Assembly: GCF_900636385.1 (NCBI RefSeq)
Contig: NZ_LR134269.1
Span: forward strand, 1,240,001-1,304,000
Direction of reading: 5' to 3'
From: Staphylococcus warneri
GTDB taxonomy: Bacteria; Bacillota; Bacilli; Staphylococcales; Staphylococcaceae
Length of the DNA: 64,000 bases
Shown here: one piece after another, positions 28,159 to 36,840 of the stretch
Position numbering within the stretch: the first letter of the stretch is position 1
Layout: every line of letters begins with the position of its first letter
Notes under the pieces: generated by a model
Told to the model about the DNA's origin: nothing
Databases searched by the model: none
The model's input: the letters and a program-made list of their open reading frames with translations, nothing else
Program-made: the position numbers and the translations under genes

Positions 28159-28701
28159 ATGGAATTTAACGAAAAAACGATAGATAGAACAGTGATTTAT
28201 AATGGGAAAATAGTCGATTTAGAAATCCATGATGTAGAACTACCTGACGGACGTACATCTAAACGTGAACTCATTTATCACAATGGCGCAGTGGCAGTAT
28301 GTGCCATAACACCTGAAAATGAAGTACTACTAGTAAAGCAATTTAGAAAACCAGCCGAAAAACCATTATTAGAAATTCCTGCTGGTAAATTAGAGAAAAA
28401 TGAGGAACGAGAGGAAGCAGCTAAACGTGAATTAGAAGAAGAAACTGGATATATTGCGAAAAACTTGCAATTTGTTACACATATGTATGGTTCTCCAGGC
28501 TTTTCAAATGAGAAGCTTACCATTTATTTTGCTGACCAATTAGAAGTAGGGGAAATGAACCTTGATGACGATGAATTTGTGGAAGTTCATAAATTCTCAA
28601 TTGAAGAAGTAAAAGAAGCGCTTCAAAATGCAGAAATTGAAGACGCAAAGACAATCATTGCACTTCAACATCTATTATTAAATTATAATCATTCTAAATA
28701 A
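28159..28701 (+). CDS. nudF: ADP-ribose pyrophosphatase (Nudix)
   Basis: A 180-residue Nudix hydrolase that splits ADP-ribose to AMP and ribose 5-phosphate, a housekeeping step of NAD turnover. The full Nudix box lies at residues 76-98: G76, E82, R90-E91, E94-E95 and G97 are all in place. The N-terminal strand-rich part (RTVIYNGKIVDLEIHDVELPDGRT) and the HNGAVAVCAI segment are typical of the ADPRase subgroup. AAAGGAACGTG precedes ATG 28159. It lies upstream of fur on the same strand with a 104-base gap. Confidence 0.92.
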   Translation: MEFNEKTIDRTVIYNGKIVDLEIHDVELPDGRTSKRELIYHNGAVAVCAITPENEVLLVKQFRKPAEKPLLEIPAGKLEKNEEREEAAKRELEEETGYIAKNLQFVTHMYGSPGFSNEKLTIYFADQLEVGEMNLDDDEFVEVHKFSIEEVKEALQNAEIEDAKTIIALQHLLLNYNHSK

Positions 28702-28805
28702 TGAACGAATATCCTTGCGTTTCATTGAGAATACTGGTAATTTATATATTGAATCATGCTTTAGATTAAAATGATTATAATTCTTAGTAGAGGAGTGAGG
28801 CTTCC

Positions 28806-29264
28806 GTGGAAGAACGATTAAATCGCGTGAAGCAACAATTACAACAGTCTTCATATAAGTTAACTCCACAACGTGAGGCTACTGTAAGAGTTCTAATAGA
28901 AAACGAAAAAGACCATTTAAGTGCAGAAGATGTATATTTAAAAGTTAAAGACAAATCACCAGAGATCGGATTAGCTACCGTTTATCGTACCTTAGAATTA
29001 TTAGCAGAATTAAAAGTATTAGATAAAATTAATTTTGGTGATGGTGTTGCTCGTTTTGACTTAAGAAAAGAAGGAGCTAAACATTTCCATCACCATTTAG
29101 TATGTATGGAATGCGGTAAAGTCGAAGAAATCGAAGAAGACTTATTACCAGAAGTTGAAAATCGTGTTGAAAAAGAATTTAATTTTAAAATTTTAGACCA
29201 CCGATTAACATTCCATGGTGTATGTTCAAATTGCCAAGCTAAAAAAAGTGAAGAGAATAAATAA
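28806..29264 (+). CDS. fur: Ferric uptake regulator family protein (Fur)
   Basis: A 152-residue metalloregulator. The N-terminal winged helix (about 1-85) includes LTPQREATVRVLIEN and the recognition region IGLATVYRTLELL; the dimerisation domain has the regulatory-metal segment HFHHHLVCMECGKVEEIEEDL and the structural zinc pairs CMEC and CSNC. Start GTG 28806 follows GAGGAGTGAGG. Position upstream of xerD equals the true Fur of S. aureus, rather than PerR or Zur, which map elsewhere. A Fur box for autoregulation is not convincing in the upstream gap. Confidence 0.92.
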   Translation: MEERLNRVKQQLQQSSYKLTPQREATVRVLIENEKDHLSAEDVYLKVKDKSPEIGLATVYRTLELLAELKVLDKINFGDGVARFDLRKEGAKHFHHHLVCMECGKVEEIEEDLLPEVENRVEKEFNFKILDHRLTFHGVCSNCQAKKSEENK

Positions 29265-29364
29265 AATTACTTTATCTGAATAAATGTACAAATGTTTGAG
29301 TATTTTAGATTCTCCACACATATATGATATTAAGAAGCCACCGCTTCAAAAGAGGTGCTTTATG

Positions 29365-30252
29365 ATGGAAACAATTATAGAAGAATATTTAAAATTTATT
29401 CAAATTGAGAAAGGATTAAGTGTCAATACAATTGGTGCTTATCGTCGAGATTTGAATAAATATAAAGAATACTTAACATTACAAAAGATTTCAAATATCG
29501 ATTTTGTAGATCGTCAAACAATTCAAGAATGTTTAGGTTATTTAATCGATCAAGGTCAATCATCTAAATCTATCGCTAGATTTATTTCAACAATACGTAG
29601 CTTTCATCAATTTGCGTTACGCGAAAAATATGCAGCTAAAGATCCAACAGTATTAATAGAAACACCAAAATATGAAAAGAAACTCCCTGATGTTTTAGAA
29701 GTAGATGAAGTCATTGAATTACTCAATGCACCAGATTTAAATAAAAACAATGGATATCGAGACCGCACAATGCTTGAGTTATTATATGCTACAGGTATGC
29801 GTGTATCTGAAGTGATACAAATTGAAGTTGAAGACGTCAATTTGATGATGGGATTTGTTCGCGTATTTGGTAAAGGAGACAAAGAACGTATTGTGCCATT
29901 AGGAGATACGGTTATAGACTATTTAACTACCTATATCGAAACCGTAAGGCCACAATTACTTAAGCAAACTGTGACCAACGTCTTATTTTTAAATATGCAT
30001 GGTAAACCTTTATCTAGACAAGGTATATGGAAGATGATTAAACAAAATGGTCTAAAAGCTAATATTAATAAAACACTCACGCCACATACATTAAGACACT
30101 CATTTGCAACACATTTACTTGAAAATGGTGCCGATTTACGTGCAGTACAAGAAATGTTAGGACACTCTGATATTTCAACTACACAATTATATACACACGT
30201 TTCAAAATCACAAATTAGAAAAATGTATAATCAATACCATCCTAGAGCTTAA
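29365..30252 (+). CDS. xerD: Site-specific tyrosine recombinase XerD
   Basis: A 295-residue tyrosine recombinase that resolves chromosome dimers at dif together with XerC. The N-terminal SAM-like domain covers about 1-105; the catalytic set is complete: R146 (GMRVSE), K170 (GKGDKER), H241 and R244 (HTLRHSFATH), H267 (LGHSD) and nucleophile Y276 (TQLYTH). ATG 29365 has GAGGTG seven bases upstream and begins METIIEEYL; the frame extends further upstream to 29284 without a ribosome site. Staphylococcal XerD has also been reported to be important for viability. Confidence 0.96.
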   Translation: METIIEEYLKFIQIEKGLSVNTIGAYRRDLNKYKEYLTLQKISNIDFVDRQTIQECLGYLIDQGQSSKSIARFISTIRSFHQFALREKYAAKDPTVLIETPKYEKKLPDVLEVDEVIELLNAPDLNKNNGYRDRTMLELLYATGMRVSEVIQIEVEDVNLMMGFVRVFGKGDKERIVPLGDTVIDYLTTYIETVRPQLLKQTVTNVLFLNMHGKPLSRQGIWKMIKQNGLKANINKTLTPHTLRHSFATHLLENGADLRAVQEMLGHSDISTTQLYTHVSKSQIRKMYNQYHPRA

Positions 30253-30260
30253 TAAACGTT

Positions 30261-30307
30261 AAAACCAATGATACCTAAGATATAGAAGCGTATCATTGGT
30301 TTTTATT
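30261..30307. terminator. Bidirectional terminator between xerD and the DUF309 gene
   Basis: AAAACCAATGATAC / GTATCATTGGTTTT with a 15-base loop (left arm 30261-30274, right arm 30290-30303). The stop end of the minus-strand gene (30293) lies inside the right arm. Confidence 0.85.
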
Positions 30308-30829
30308 ATTATCTATTTGAAGTCTTTGATACTGTTTATCCTTTAATGCGAGTTGTCGTGCTAAAATAACATCACTTCGATCTCTTAATAAATGGTGATG
30401 AACAATCTCATCATTTAAAATAGGTGATGAAACAAAATGATAATCTGAATAATGTAATTGAATTCGATTCAACATGTCAACATTAATAGGCAATTGAATA
30501 GGTTCAAATGGTTGTCGTTGTGCTACGCGTGTCATTTGTTGGTCAAGTAACGTGATATACCGTTGAATATTCAAATGTAATTGCATTTGATCTTCTTTAT
30601 TAGCGTTTTTAATGACTTGTTTTGCTTTGTCAAAAGACTTAGCAGCACCTTTTAAATTACATCGTCGAAAGTGATAGCAAGCCGTAGCACATAAAATCAA
30701 ACTCACGACAGCATCTTGTTTGCTAAAATGGTTATTTTCTTTCCAAGCCTCTTCAAGTATGTCATGACATAAAAAATAGTGCTGACTTGTATGAAAGTGA
30801 TAATAAAATTGAATTAATGCTTGTTCCAT
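30293..30829 (-). CDS. DUF309 family protein
   Basis: A 178-residue helical protein. The DUF309 signature is visible at the N-terminus: a Phe/His-rich helix [22 protein letters not shown] with the H-x3-E pair, then [27 protein letters not shown]. The C-terminal third (about 115-178) is less conserved. Function is unknown; DUF309 genes often sit beside scpA in Firmicutes and here the gene is divergent from scpA with a 92-base gap. The start ATG 30829 has GGTG upstream in the scpA promoter region. Confidence 0.82.
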   Translation of the reverse strand: MEQALIQFYYHFHTSQHYFLCHDILEEAWKENNHFSKQDAVVSLILCATACYHFRRCNLKGAAKSFDKAKQVIKNANKEDQMQLHLNIQRYITLLDQQMTRVAQRQPFEPIQLPINVDMLNRIQLHYSDYHFVSSPILNDEIVHHHLLRDRSDVILARQLALKDKQYQRLQIDNNKNQ

Positions 30830-30921
30830 CTGAATTTCACCTTAATTTTAAAAGTTATATAAATTCATGCTATAATATTTTAGTGAAATATGCACATAAG
30901 TTGCAACATGAGGTAGATACT

Positions 30922-31653
30922 ATGTATGAAGTAAAACTGGATGCATTTAACGGTCCACTCGATTTGTTATTACATTTAATTCAAAAATTTGAAATAGACA
31001 TTTATGATATTCCTATGAAGTCATTAACTGAACAGTATATGCAATATGTTCATGCAATGAACCAATTAGAAATCAACGTTGCAAGTGAATACTTAGTCAT
31101 GGCTTCAGAATTGCTGATGATTAAAAGTAAACTATTGTTACCACAATCAGAAGATAATCTCGACCTAGAAGAAGATCCACGTGAAGATTTAGTTGGTAGA
31201 TTAATAGAATATCAAAATTACAAAGAGTACACAGAAATCTTAAATGAAATGAAAGCTGAACGTGATCACTATTATACTAAGCATCCAACTGATTTATCAC
31301 ATATGGAGACTGATGAATCTTGGGACCCATCGAATACCATTGATTTAACCGAATTAATTGTTGCTTATCAACGTGTTAGAAACCGAGTAGAAATCAACAA
31401 ACCTCATTCCGTAGAAATTAAGAAAGAAACATTTACCATTCAACAAGCAACGGCACAAGTCACGGACAGATTAAAAACAAAGTCATCCTTCAATTTCTTT
31501 AGTCTGTTTACATTTACAGAACCTATAGAACAAGTGGTAACACACTTTTTAGCCATATTAGAAATGTCAAAGTCAGGGATTATTAATATTGAACAACATC
31601 AAAACTTTGATGACATTAATATATTAAGAGGAGTGAATTACGGCGTTGAATAA
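30922..31653 (+). CDS. scpA: Segregation and condensation protein A
   Basis: The kleisin subunit of the SMC-ScpAB condensin, 243 residues. The N-terminal SMC-neck-binding helices start [21 protein letters not shown] and [15 protein letters not shown]; the middle is acidic and helical; the C-terminal winged helix binds the SMC head (SSFNFFSLF and [17 protein letters not shown]). GAGGTAG precedes ATG 30922 by about seven bases; the frame runs further upstream but only through the promoter region. scpB overlaps its end by eight bases. Confidence 0.95.
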   Translation: MYEVKLDAFNGPLDLLLHLIQKFEIDIYDIPMKSLTEQYMQYVHAMNQLEINVASEYLVMASELLMIKSKLLLPQSEDNLDLEEDPREDLVGRLIEYQNYKEYTEILNEMKAERDHYYTKHPTDLSHMETDESWDPSNTIDLTELIVAYQRVRNRVEINKPHSVEIKKETFTIQQATAQVTDRLKTKSSFNFFSLFTFTEPIEQVVTHFLAILEMSKSGIINIEQHQNFDDINILRGVNYGVE

Positions 31654-32188
31654 GCACGGTATATTAGAAGCACTGCTATACACATCAGGAGATGAAGGCC
31701 TTGAAGTCAAACAATTGCTTGAAATTCTAGAGGTCAATGAAGCTGAATTAACTGACCTAATCGACACGTACGAATCGAACGGTCTCATGATTCAACAATT
31801 TGGAACAACATGTGTTATGACAACTAAAAAAGGCGCTGCACAATACATCGAAGCCTTAATTGAACAAAAATCTAAAATGAAATTATCACAAGCCGCAATG
31901 GAAACATTATCGATTATTGCGTATAATCAACCATTAACTCGAAGTGATATCGAACTTATTAGGGGTATTAATTCTGATGGTGCAGTTAAAACACTCATTG
32001 CAAGAGGTTTAGTAGAAGCAAAAGAAGTCCAGAATTCACGGAGTCAACAATTAATCACGACAGACCTATTTTTAAATGTATTTGGTATAGAAAAATTAGA
32101 AGATTTACCAACCACTCAAGAAGATGAAGAAGAAATGGACGCGTTCTTTAGTAACTTGGTAAATCAAAAGGGAGATACAAATGAGTAA
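31646..32188 (+). CDS. scpB: Segregation and condensation protein B
   Basis: A 180-residue protein with two winged-helix domains that dimerises and binds the middle of ScpA. Family segments are [17 protein letters not shown] at the N-terminus, [39 protein letters not shown] in the centre and the acidic C-terminal tail. The start is TTG 31646, about ten bases after GAGGAG; it overlaps scpA and is itself overlapped by rluB, so scpA-scpB-rluB form a tightly coupled operon. Confidence 0.95.
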   Translation: MNKHGILEALLYTSGDEGLEVKQLLEILEVNEAELTDLIDTYESNGLMIQQFGTTCVMTTKKGAAQYIEALIEQKSKMKLSQAAMETLSIIAYNQPLTRSDIELIRGINSDGAVKTLIARGLVEAKEVQNSRSQQLITTDLFLNVFGIEKLEDLPTTQEDEEEMDAFFSNLVNQKGDTNE

Positions 32189-32921
32189 AGAATTAGAAAG
32201 ATTACAAAAAAGAATTGCAAGCAGTGGTTATACATCACGTCGTAAAGCTGAAACTTTAATTACTGATGGCAAAGTAAAAGTTAATGGACAAGTCGTCACT
32301 GAACTGGGTACAAAAGTTTCAAATTCAGATACTGTTGAAGTTGAAGGTATCAAATTAGAGCAAGAAGATAAAATTTATATTTTATTTAATAAACCTGCAC
32401 AAGTAATTACAAGTGTATCGGATGATCGTGGCCGTAAAGTCGTGACTGATTACTTCAAAGATATAGAAACACGTATATATCCAGTAGGTCGATTAGATTA
32501 TGATACATCGGGATTATTATTGTTAACGAACGATGGAGAGTTCACGAATTTAATGACACACCCTCGATATCATATTAAAAAGAAATATGTCGCTAAGCTT
32601 AAAGGGTATCTAATGAGAGAAGAAGTGAAAGCTTTAGAAAAGGGTATCGAACTTGAAGATGGTTTCACACAACCTGCTCAAGTTAAAGTGAAAAACCAAG
32701 ACAAAGATAAAAATACTACTCTTGTTGAAATCACGATTAGTGAAGGTAGAAACAGACAAGTGCGTCGTATGTTCGAACATTTTGGACACCAAGTAAGCAA
32801 ATTAACGCGTATCCAATTTGGCCCGCTTGACATAAAAGGTTTAAACGCAGGTGAAGGTCGAGTACTCACACCTCATGAAGTTAAAACAATCCGCCATTTA
32901 GCTGAAAATGGGAATGATTAA
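32181..32921 (+). CDS. rluB: 23S rRNA pseudouridine synthase B
   Basis: A 246-residue RsuA/RluB-type pseudouridine synthase. It has an N-terminal S4 RNA-binding domain (about 1-62: [29 protein letters not shown]) and the catalytic domain with the active-site Asp in [18 protein letters not shown]. The family motif [18 protein letters not shown] is complete. ATG 32181 overlaps scpB by 8 bases. RluB is the expected member next to scpAB, modifying the peptidyl-transferase region of 23S rRNA (position 2605 in E. coli numbering). Confidence 0.93.
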   Translation: MSKELERLQKRIASSGYTSRRKAETLITDGKVKVNGQVVTELGTKVSNSDTVEVEGIKLEQEDKIYILFNKPAQVITSVSDDRGRKVVTDYFKDIETRIYPVGRLDYDTSGLLLLTNDGEFTNLMTHPRYHIKKKYVAKLKGYLMREEVKALEKGIELEDGFTQPAQVKVKNQDKDKNTTLVEITISEGRNRQVRRMFEHFGHQVSKLTRIQFGPLDIKGLNAGEGRVLTPHEVKTIRHLAENGND

Positions 32922-32939
32922 ACTATACCAATGATATTT

Positions 32940-32976
32940 AAATCTTTGAGATTTTTTTCACAAAGATTTCTTTAAC
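32940..32976 (+). terminator. Weak terminator after rluB
   Basis: AAATCTTTG (32940-32948) pairs with CAAAGATTT (32961-32969), followed by CTTTAA. AT-rich stem, so probably partial termination before srrA. Confidence 0.5.
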
Positions 32977-32999
32977 ACTAACTTAATGACTATTTCATA

Positions 33000-33008
33000 T
33001 GCTATAAT
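33000..33008 (+). promoter_or_regulatory. Extended -10 element upstream of srrA
   Basis: TG-C-TATAAT at 33000-33008, 43 bases before the srrA ATG; no good -35 at the expected spacing. Confidence 0.5.
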
Positions 33009-33051
33009 AACTATTGAAATGAACAGCATGTGTAGGAGGTAATTTAGTATT

Positions 33052-33777
33052 ATGACGAATGAAATACTTATCGTTGATGACGAAGACAGAATCAGAAGAT
33101 TACTTAAGCTATACCTAGAAAGAGAATCTTTTGAAACACATGAAGCAAGTGATGGTAAAGAGGCATATCAACTTGCTATGGAAAATGACTATGCGTGCAT
33201 TCTTTTAGACTTAATGTTGCCAGAGATGGACGGTATCGAAGTAGCCACTCAATTAAGAGAGCATAAAGATACACCTATTATCATGCTCACTGCAAAAGGT
33301 GAAGAGACGAATCGTGTCGAAGGGTTTGAATCAGGTGCCGATGACTATATTGTAAAACCATTCTCCCCAAGAGAAGTTGTCTTAAGAGTCAAAGCATTAT
33401 TAAGAAGAACGCAATCAACAACACCTGAACAAAGTGAACCTCATGCAAGAGATGTGATTGAGTTCAATCACTTAGTCATCGATAATGATGCACATAGAGT
33501 ACTAGCTGATAATGAGCAGGTTAATTTAACACCAAAAGAATATGAACTATTAATTTATTTAGCTAAAACACCTAATAAAGTATTTGATCGTGAACAATTA
33601 TTAAAAGAAGTTTGGCATTATGAATTTTATGGCGATTTACGTACGGTAGATACGCACGTGAAAAGATTAAGAGAGAAGCTCAACAAAGTATCGAGTGATG
33701 CAGCTCATATGATACAAACGGTTTGGGGCGTCGGCTATAAATTCGAGGTTAATACAAACGATGAACCGGCTAAATAG
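33052..33777 (+). CDS. srrA: Response regulator SrrA
   Basis: A 241-residue OmpR/PhoB-type regulator. The receiver domain (about 1-120) has the acidic pair D9-D10, phosphoacceptor D53 in LLDLMLPEMDG, and the conserved Thr and Lys in IIMLTAKG and YIVKPF. The DNA-binding winged helix (about 140-236) includes LTPKEYELLIYLAK and RTVDTHVKRLREKL. With SrrB it controls respiration, anaerobic metabolism and virulence genes in staphylococci. GGAGG precedes ATG 33052; the end overlaps srrB by 17 bases. Confidence 0.95.
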   Translation: MTNEILIVDDEDRIRRLLKLYLERESFETHEASDGKEAYQLAMENDYACILLDLMLPEMDGIEVATQLREHKDTPIIMLTAKGEETNRVEGFESGADDYIVKPFSPREVVLRVKALLRRTQSTTPEQSEPHARDVIEFNHLVIDNDAHRVLADNEQVNLTPKEYELLIYLAKTPNKVFDREQLLKEVWHYEFYGDLRTVDTHVKRLREKLNKVSSDAAHMIQTVWGVGYKFEVNTNDEPAK

Positions 33778-35503
33778 TGTAGTAATAAAACTGTGGTTAA
33801 CTATAATTTTTATAGTAACGACAGTTTTAATTTTATTAAGTGCTGCGTTAATTACTTTTATTCAATATTATTATACACAAGAAGCTGAAGATTCCATTAA
33901 AGAAGACGCCAAACGTATTAGTTCATTGGTAGAAAGCTCTAAAAATCAAAATATAGCCATTAAAAATAGCCAAACATTGATAGATAATCCAGGTGGATTA
34001 ATTATTATGAAAAATTCATCTACCGCTTATCAACAAACAATTTCACCGGATAAAAAAGCAATGTTAAAAGAAATCAAAGATAATAAAGATTTTAACCGTG
34101 TTTTCAAACATGGTGAGTCAATGACACGTAATGTCACGATTAAAGAACAAGGTAATTCACATCCCTATATATTAGTGGGTTATCCAATGAAAGCTGAGCC
34201 AGGAAGTCACTCAGAATATAGTGGTGTCTTTATTTTTAAAGATTTAAAATCAATTGAAGATACTAACAATGCGATTACAATTATCATCTTAATTACCGCA
34301 ATTATATTTTTAGCAGTGAGTACTATTTTTGCATTTTTCCTATCATCTAGAATTACGAAACCGTTAAGAGAGTTAAGAAATCAAGCTCAAAAGGTATCAC
34401 AAGGTGATTATTCACATATCACATCAGTATCAACAAAAGATGAAATTGGAGAACTGTCACGAGCGTTTAATAATATGAGTTTTGAAATTCAAGAACACGT
34501 AGAAGCATTATCTACATCTAAAAATATACGTGATAGCTTGATTAACTCAATGGTCGAAGGTGTTATAGGTATTAATGAACAAAAGGATATTATTTTATCA
34601 AACAAAATGGCAGACCAAGTCTTCTATACATTAGATGATAACGCGGTTGAATTAATAGAAAATCAAATTGAACAAACCTTTAATACTAAAGAAACGCAAT
34701 TCCAAGAAATTGAAGCAAACACACGTTATTATGTGATTATCATGAGTTATATTGAACGTATCCAAAATGATGGCAGAAGTGGTATCGTTGCTATAATACG
34801 TGACATGACAAATGAACATAATCTTGATCAAATGAAAAAAGATTTCATCGCAAATGTGTCTCATGAGTTACGAACACCAATTGCATTACTACAAGGCTAT
34901 ACAGAATCTATTGTAGATGGAGTTGTCACAGAACCAGATGAAATACATGAATCACTCGCTATTGTCTTAGATGAATCTAAACGTCTAAACCGCTTAGTAA
35001 ATGAATTATTAAATGTAGCGCGTATGGATGCTGAAGGATTATCTGTAGAGAAAGAGACACAACCAATTTCTGATTTACTTAACAAAATGAGAATAAAATA
35101 TCGCCAACAAGCCACTGATTTAGAACTTAACATGCAATTTGAAGTGAACAATCAACAGTTATGGAACTATGATATGGACAGAATGGATCAAGTCTTAACC
35201 AATTTAATTGATAACGCATCAAGATATACACAACCTGGAGATACAATTTCAGTAACTACAGACGAAGATAATAGCTATAATATTTTAAGAATAACAGATA
35301 CGGGTACTGGCATCGCACCTGAACATTTACAACAAGTCTTCGATCGTTTCTATAAAGTAGATGCATCAAGAAAAAGAGGTAAACAAGGTACTGGATTAGG
35401 ATTATTTATCTGTAAAATGATTATAGAAGAACATGGCGGTATAATTGAAGTTGAAAGTCAAGTAGGCGAAGGAACAACCTTTATCATCAAATTACCAAAA
35501 TAA
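33761..35503 (+). CDS. srrB: Sensor histidine kinase SrrB
   Basis: A 580-residue membrane kinase. It has TM1 (about 10-32), an extracytoplasmic Cache-like domain (about 33-168), TM2 (about 170-195), HAMP (about 196-246), a PAS domain (about 255-350), and the DHp helix with H368 in VSHELRTP. The catalytic ATP domain has DQVLTNLIDNASRYT (N box), DTGTGIAPEHL (G1) and GTGLGLFICKM (G2). Signals proposed for the family are the menaquinone pool, nitric oxide and thiol redox. Only one cysteine is present, in GLFICKM; both cysteines of the S. aureus catalytic domain that I recall as forming a redox disulfide are replaced. Confidence 0.95.
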   Translation: MNRLNSVVIKLWLTIIFIVTTVLILLSAALITFIQYYYTQEAEDSIKEDAKRISSLVESSKNQNIAIKNSQTLIDNPGGLIIMKNSSTAYQQTISPDKKAMLKEIKDNKDFNRVFKHGESMTRNVTIKEQGNSHPYILVGYPMKAEPGSHSEYSGVFIFKDLKSIEDTNNAITIIILITAIIFLAVSTIFAFFLSSRITKPLRELRNQAQKVSQGDYSHITSVSTKDEIGELSRAFNNMSFEIQEHVEALSTSKNIRDSLINSMVEGVIGINEQKDIILSNKMADQVFYTLDDNAVELIENQIEQTFNTKETQFQEIEANTRYYVIIMSYIERIQNDGRSGIVAIIRDMTNEHNLDQMKKDFIANVSHELRTPIALLQGYTESIVDGVVTEPDEIHESLAIVLDESKRLNRLVNELLNVARMDAEGLSVEKETQPISDLLNKMRIKYRQQATDLELNMQFEVNNQQLWNYDMDRMDQVLTNLIDNASRYTQPGDTISVTTDEDNSYNILRITDTGTGIAPEHLQQVFDRFYKVDASRKRGKQGTGLGLFICKMIIEEHGGIIEVESQVGEGTTFIIKLPK

Positions 35504-35510
35504 ACATAAT

Positions 35511-35551
35511 AAAACCTGTTAGAGTCAGTTGATTACTTTAACAGGTTTTTT
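35511..35551 (+). terminator. Intrinsic terminator after srrB
   Basis: AAAACCTGTTA (35511-35521) with TAACAGGTTTT (35539-35549), perfect 11-bp stem, 17-base loop, T run following. Confidence 0.85.
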
Positions 35552-35637
35552 ATTTATTATTAAATCTATAGATTAATCATCAACTTGATTATTTTAATGA
35601 CAACTTATATCTATATAAATATATCGGAGCAAACTCA

Positions 35638-35666
35638 TTGTACATAACAGAGTTATCATGTATGAT
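35638..35666 (+). promoter_or_regulatory. Promoter of the FMN riboswitch-ribU transcript
   Basis: TTGTAC (35638-35643), 17-base spacer, TATGAT (35661-35666), about 30 bases before the aptamer. Confidence 0.6.
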
Positions 35667-35693
35667 ATATTTAAAATAAAATTATAGTTAATT

Positions 35694-35816
35694 CATCTTC
35701 GGGGTCGGGTGCAATTCCCAACCGGCAGTAAATTAAGCCTGCGACGTAAAATGTCTCATTTTACCTGATTCAGTGAAATTCTGAAGCCGACAGTATAGTC
35801 TGGATGGGAGAAGATG
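35694..35816 (+). ncRNA. FMN riboswitch (RFN element)
   Basis: All conserved RFN segments are present in order: TCTTCGGGGTCGGGTGCAATTCCC, ACCGGCAGTA, AGCCTGCGA, the variable hairpin (GTAAAATG / CATTTTAC, around 35746-35764), TGAAATTCTG, AAGCCGACAGTATAGTC, then TGGATGGGAGAAGATG. P1 closes by CATCTTC (35694-35700) with GAAGATG (35810-35816). FMN binding is expected to turn the downstream riboflavin transporter off. Three bases deviate mildly from the consensus I know, none in core positions I would call essential. Confidence 0.95.
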
Positions 35817-35870
35817 GAGGTTTTTTGTTGTGCAAATTTCCTCCTTTTCTAGCAAGATGAATGAAAGGAG
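35816..35870 (+). promoter_or_regulatory. Expression platform of the FMN riboswitch (RBS sequestration)
   Basis: Two mutually exclusive helices can form: GGAGG (35816-35820) with CCTCC (35840-35844), or CTCCTTTTC (35841-35849) with GAAAGGAG (35862-35869), the ribU ribosome site. P1 of the aptamer shares G35816 with the first helix, so FMN-stabilised P1 would favour the RBS-hiding helix. This indicates translational control. Confidence 0.6.
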
Positions 35871-35880
35871 AAAATCATAT

Positions 35881-36429
35881 ATGCAACAAAACCAAAATAG
35901 ACGTTTAATCTTTATAAGTATGTTAAGTGCAGTCGCTTTCGTACTTACATTTATTAAATTTCCATTGCCATTTTTACCACCATACTTAACGTTAGACTTT
36001 AGTGACGTACCTACATTACTTGCTACATTTTTATTAGGACCAATTGCAGGAATTATAGTGGCATTTATTAAAAATTTACTCAATTTCTTTTTCAATATGG
36101 GCGATCCTGTAGGCCCCGTAGCGAACTTCTTAGCAATTGCAAGTTTCTTATTAGCTGCATATTATATTTATAAAAATAAACTTAGTAAGCAATCATTATT
36201 AATAGGTCTTGTAATAGGTACAGTTGTTATGACCATTGTATTAAGTATTTTAAATTATTTTGTATTGTTACCACTTTACGGCATGATATTTAACCTAGGT
36301 GACATTGTTCATAATCTTAAAGTAATTATTGTTTCAGGTGTCATACCATTTAATATTATTAAAGGTATTGTCATTTCAATCATCTTTTACTTTATATTCA
36401 ATAGAATTAAAAATAACATTCACTTATAA
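35881..36429 (+). CDS. ribU: Riboflavin transporter RibU (ECF S component)
   Basis: The 182-residue substrate-binding membrane subunit of an ECF-type vitamin importer; it works with the shared EcfA/A'/T module encoded elsewhere. It has about six hydrophobic helices starting FISMLSAVAFVLTFI and the ECF-S features LDFSDVPTLLATFLLGPIAGI and FIKNLLNFFF. ATG 35881 is 11 bases after AAAGGAG; an upstream in-frame ATG at 35857 lies inside the expression platform and is not used. The FMN riboswitch immediately upstream confirms riboflavin/FMN specificity. Confidence 0.93.
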   Translation: MQQNQNRRLIFISMLSAVAFVLTFIKFPLPFLPPYLTLDFSDVPTLLATFLLGPIAGIIVAFIKNLLNFFFNMGDPVGPVANFLAIASFLLAAYYIYKNKLSKQSLLIGLVIGTVVMTIVLSILNYFVLLPLYGMIFNLGDIVHNLKVIIVSGVIPFNIIKGIVISIIFYFIFNRIKNNIHL

Positions 36430-36435
36430 ATAACT

Positions 36436-36469
36436 AGCGCCCTTACACATAATGTGTAAAGGCGCTTTT
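36436..36469. terminator. Bidirectional terminator between ribU and fer
   Basis: AGCGCCCTTACACAT / ATGTGTAAAGGCGCT (36436-36450 with 36452-36466) with one internal mismatch, then TTTTA. Confidence 0.85.
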
Positions 36470-36480
36470 AATACTATATA

Positions 36481-36756
<276 letters not shown>

Positions 36757-36840
36757 CTACACTAGTAATAACAATACTACTATTGTAGACATCGATAGTG
36801 TGATTTTCAATATATTCGTTTTATAGAGTGAGGGTTTATC

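Noticed and set aside
28741..28800. Fur box before fur (AATGATTATAATTC)
   Set aside because: Only a partial match to the 19-base Fur box with poor symmetry; AT-rich background explains it.
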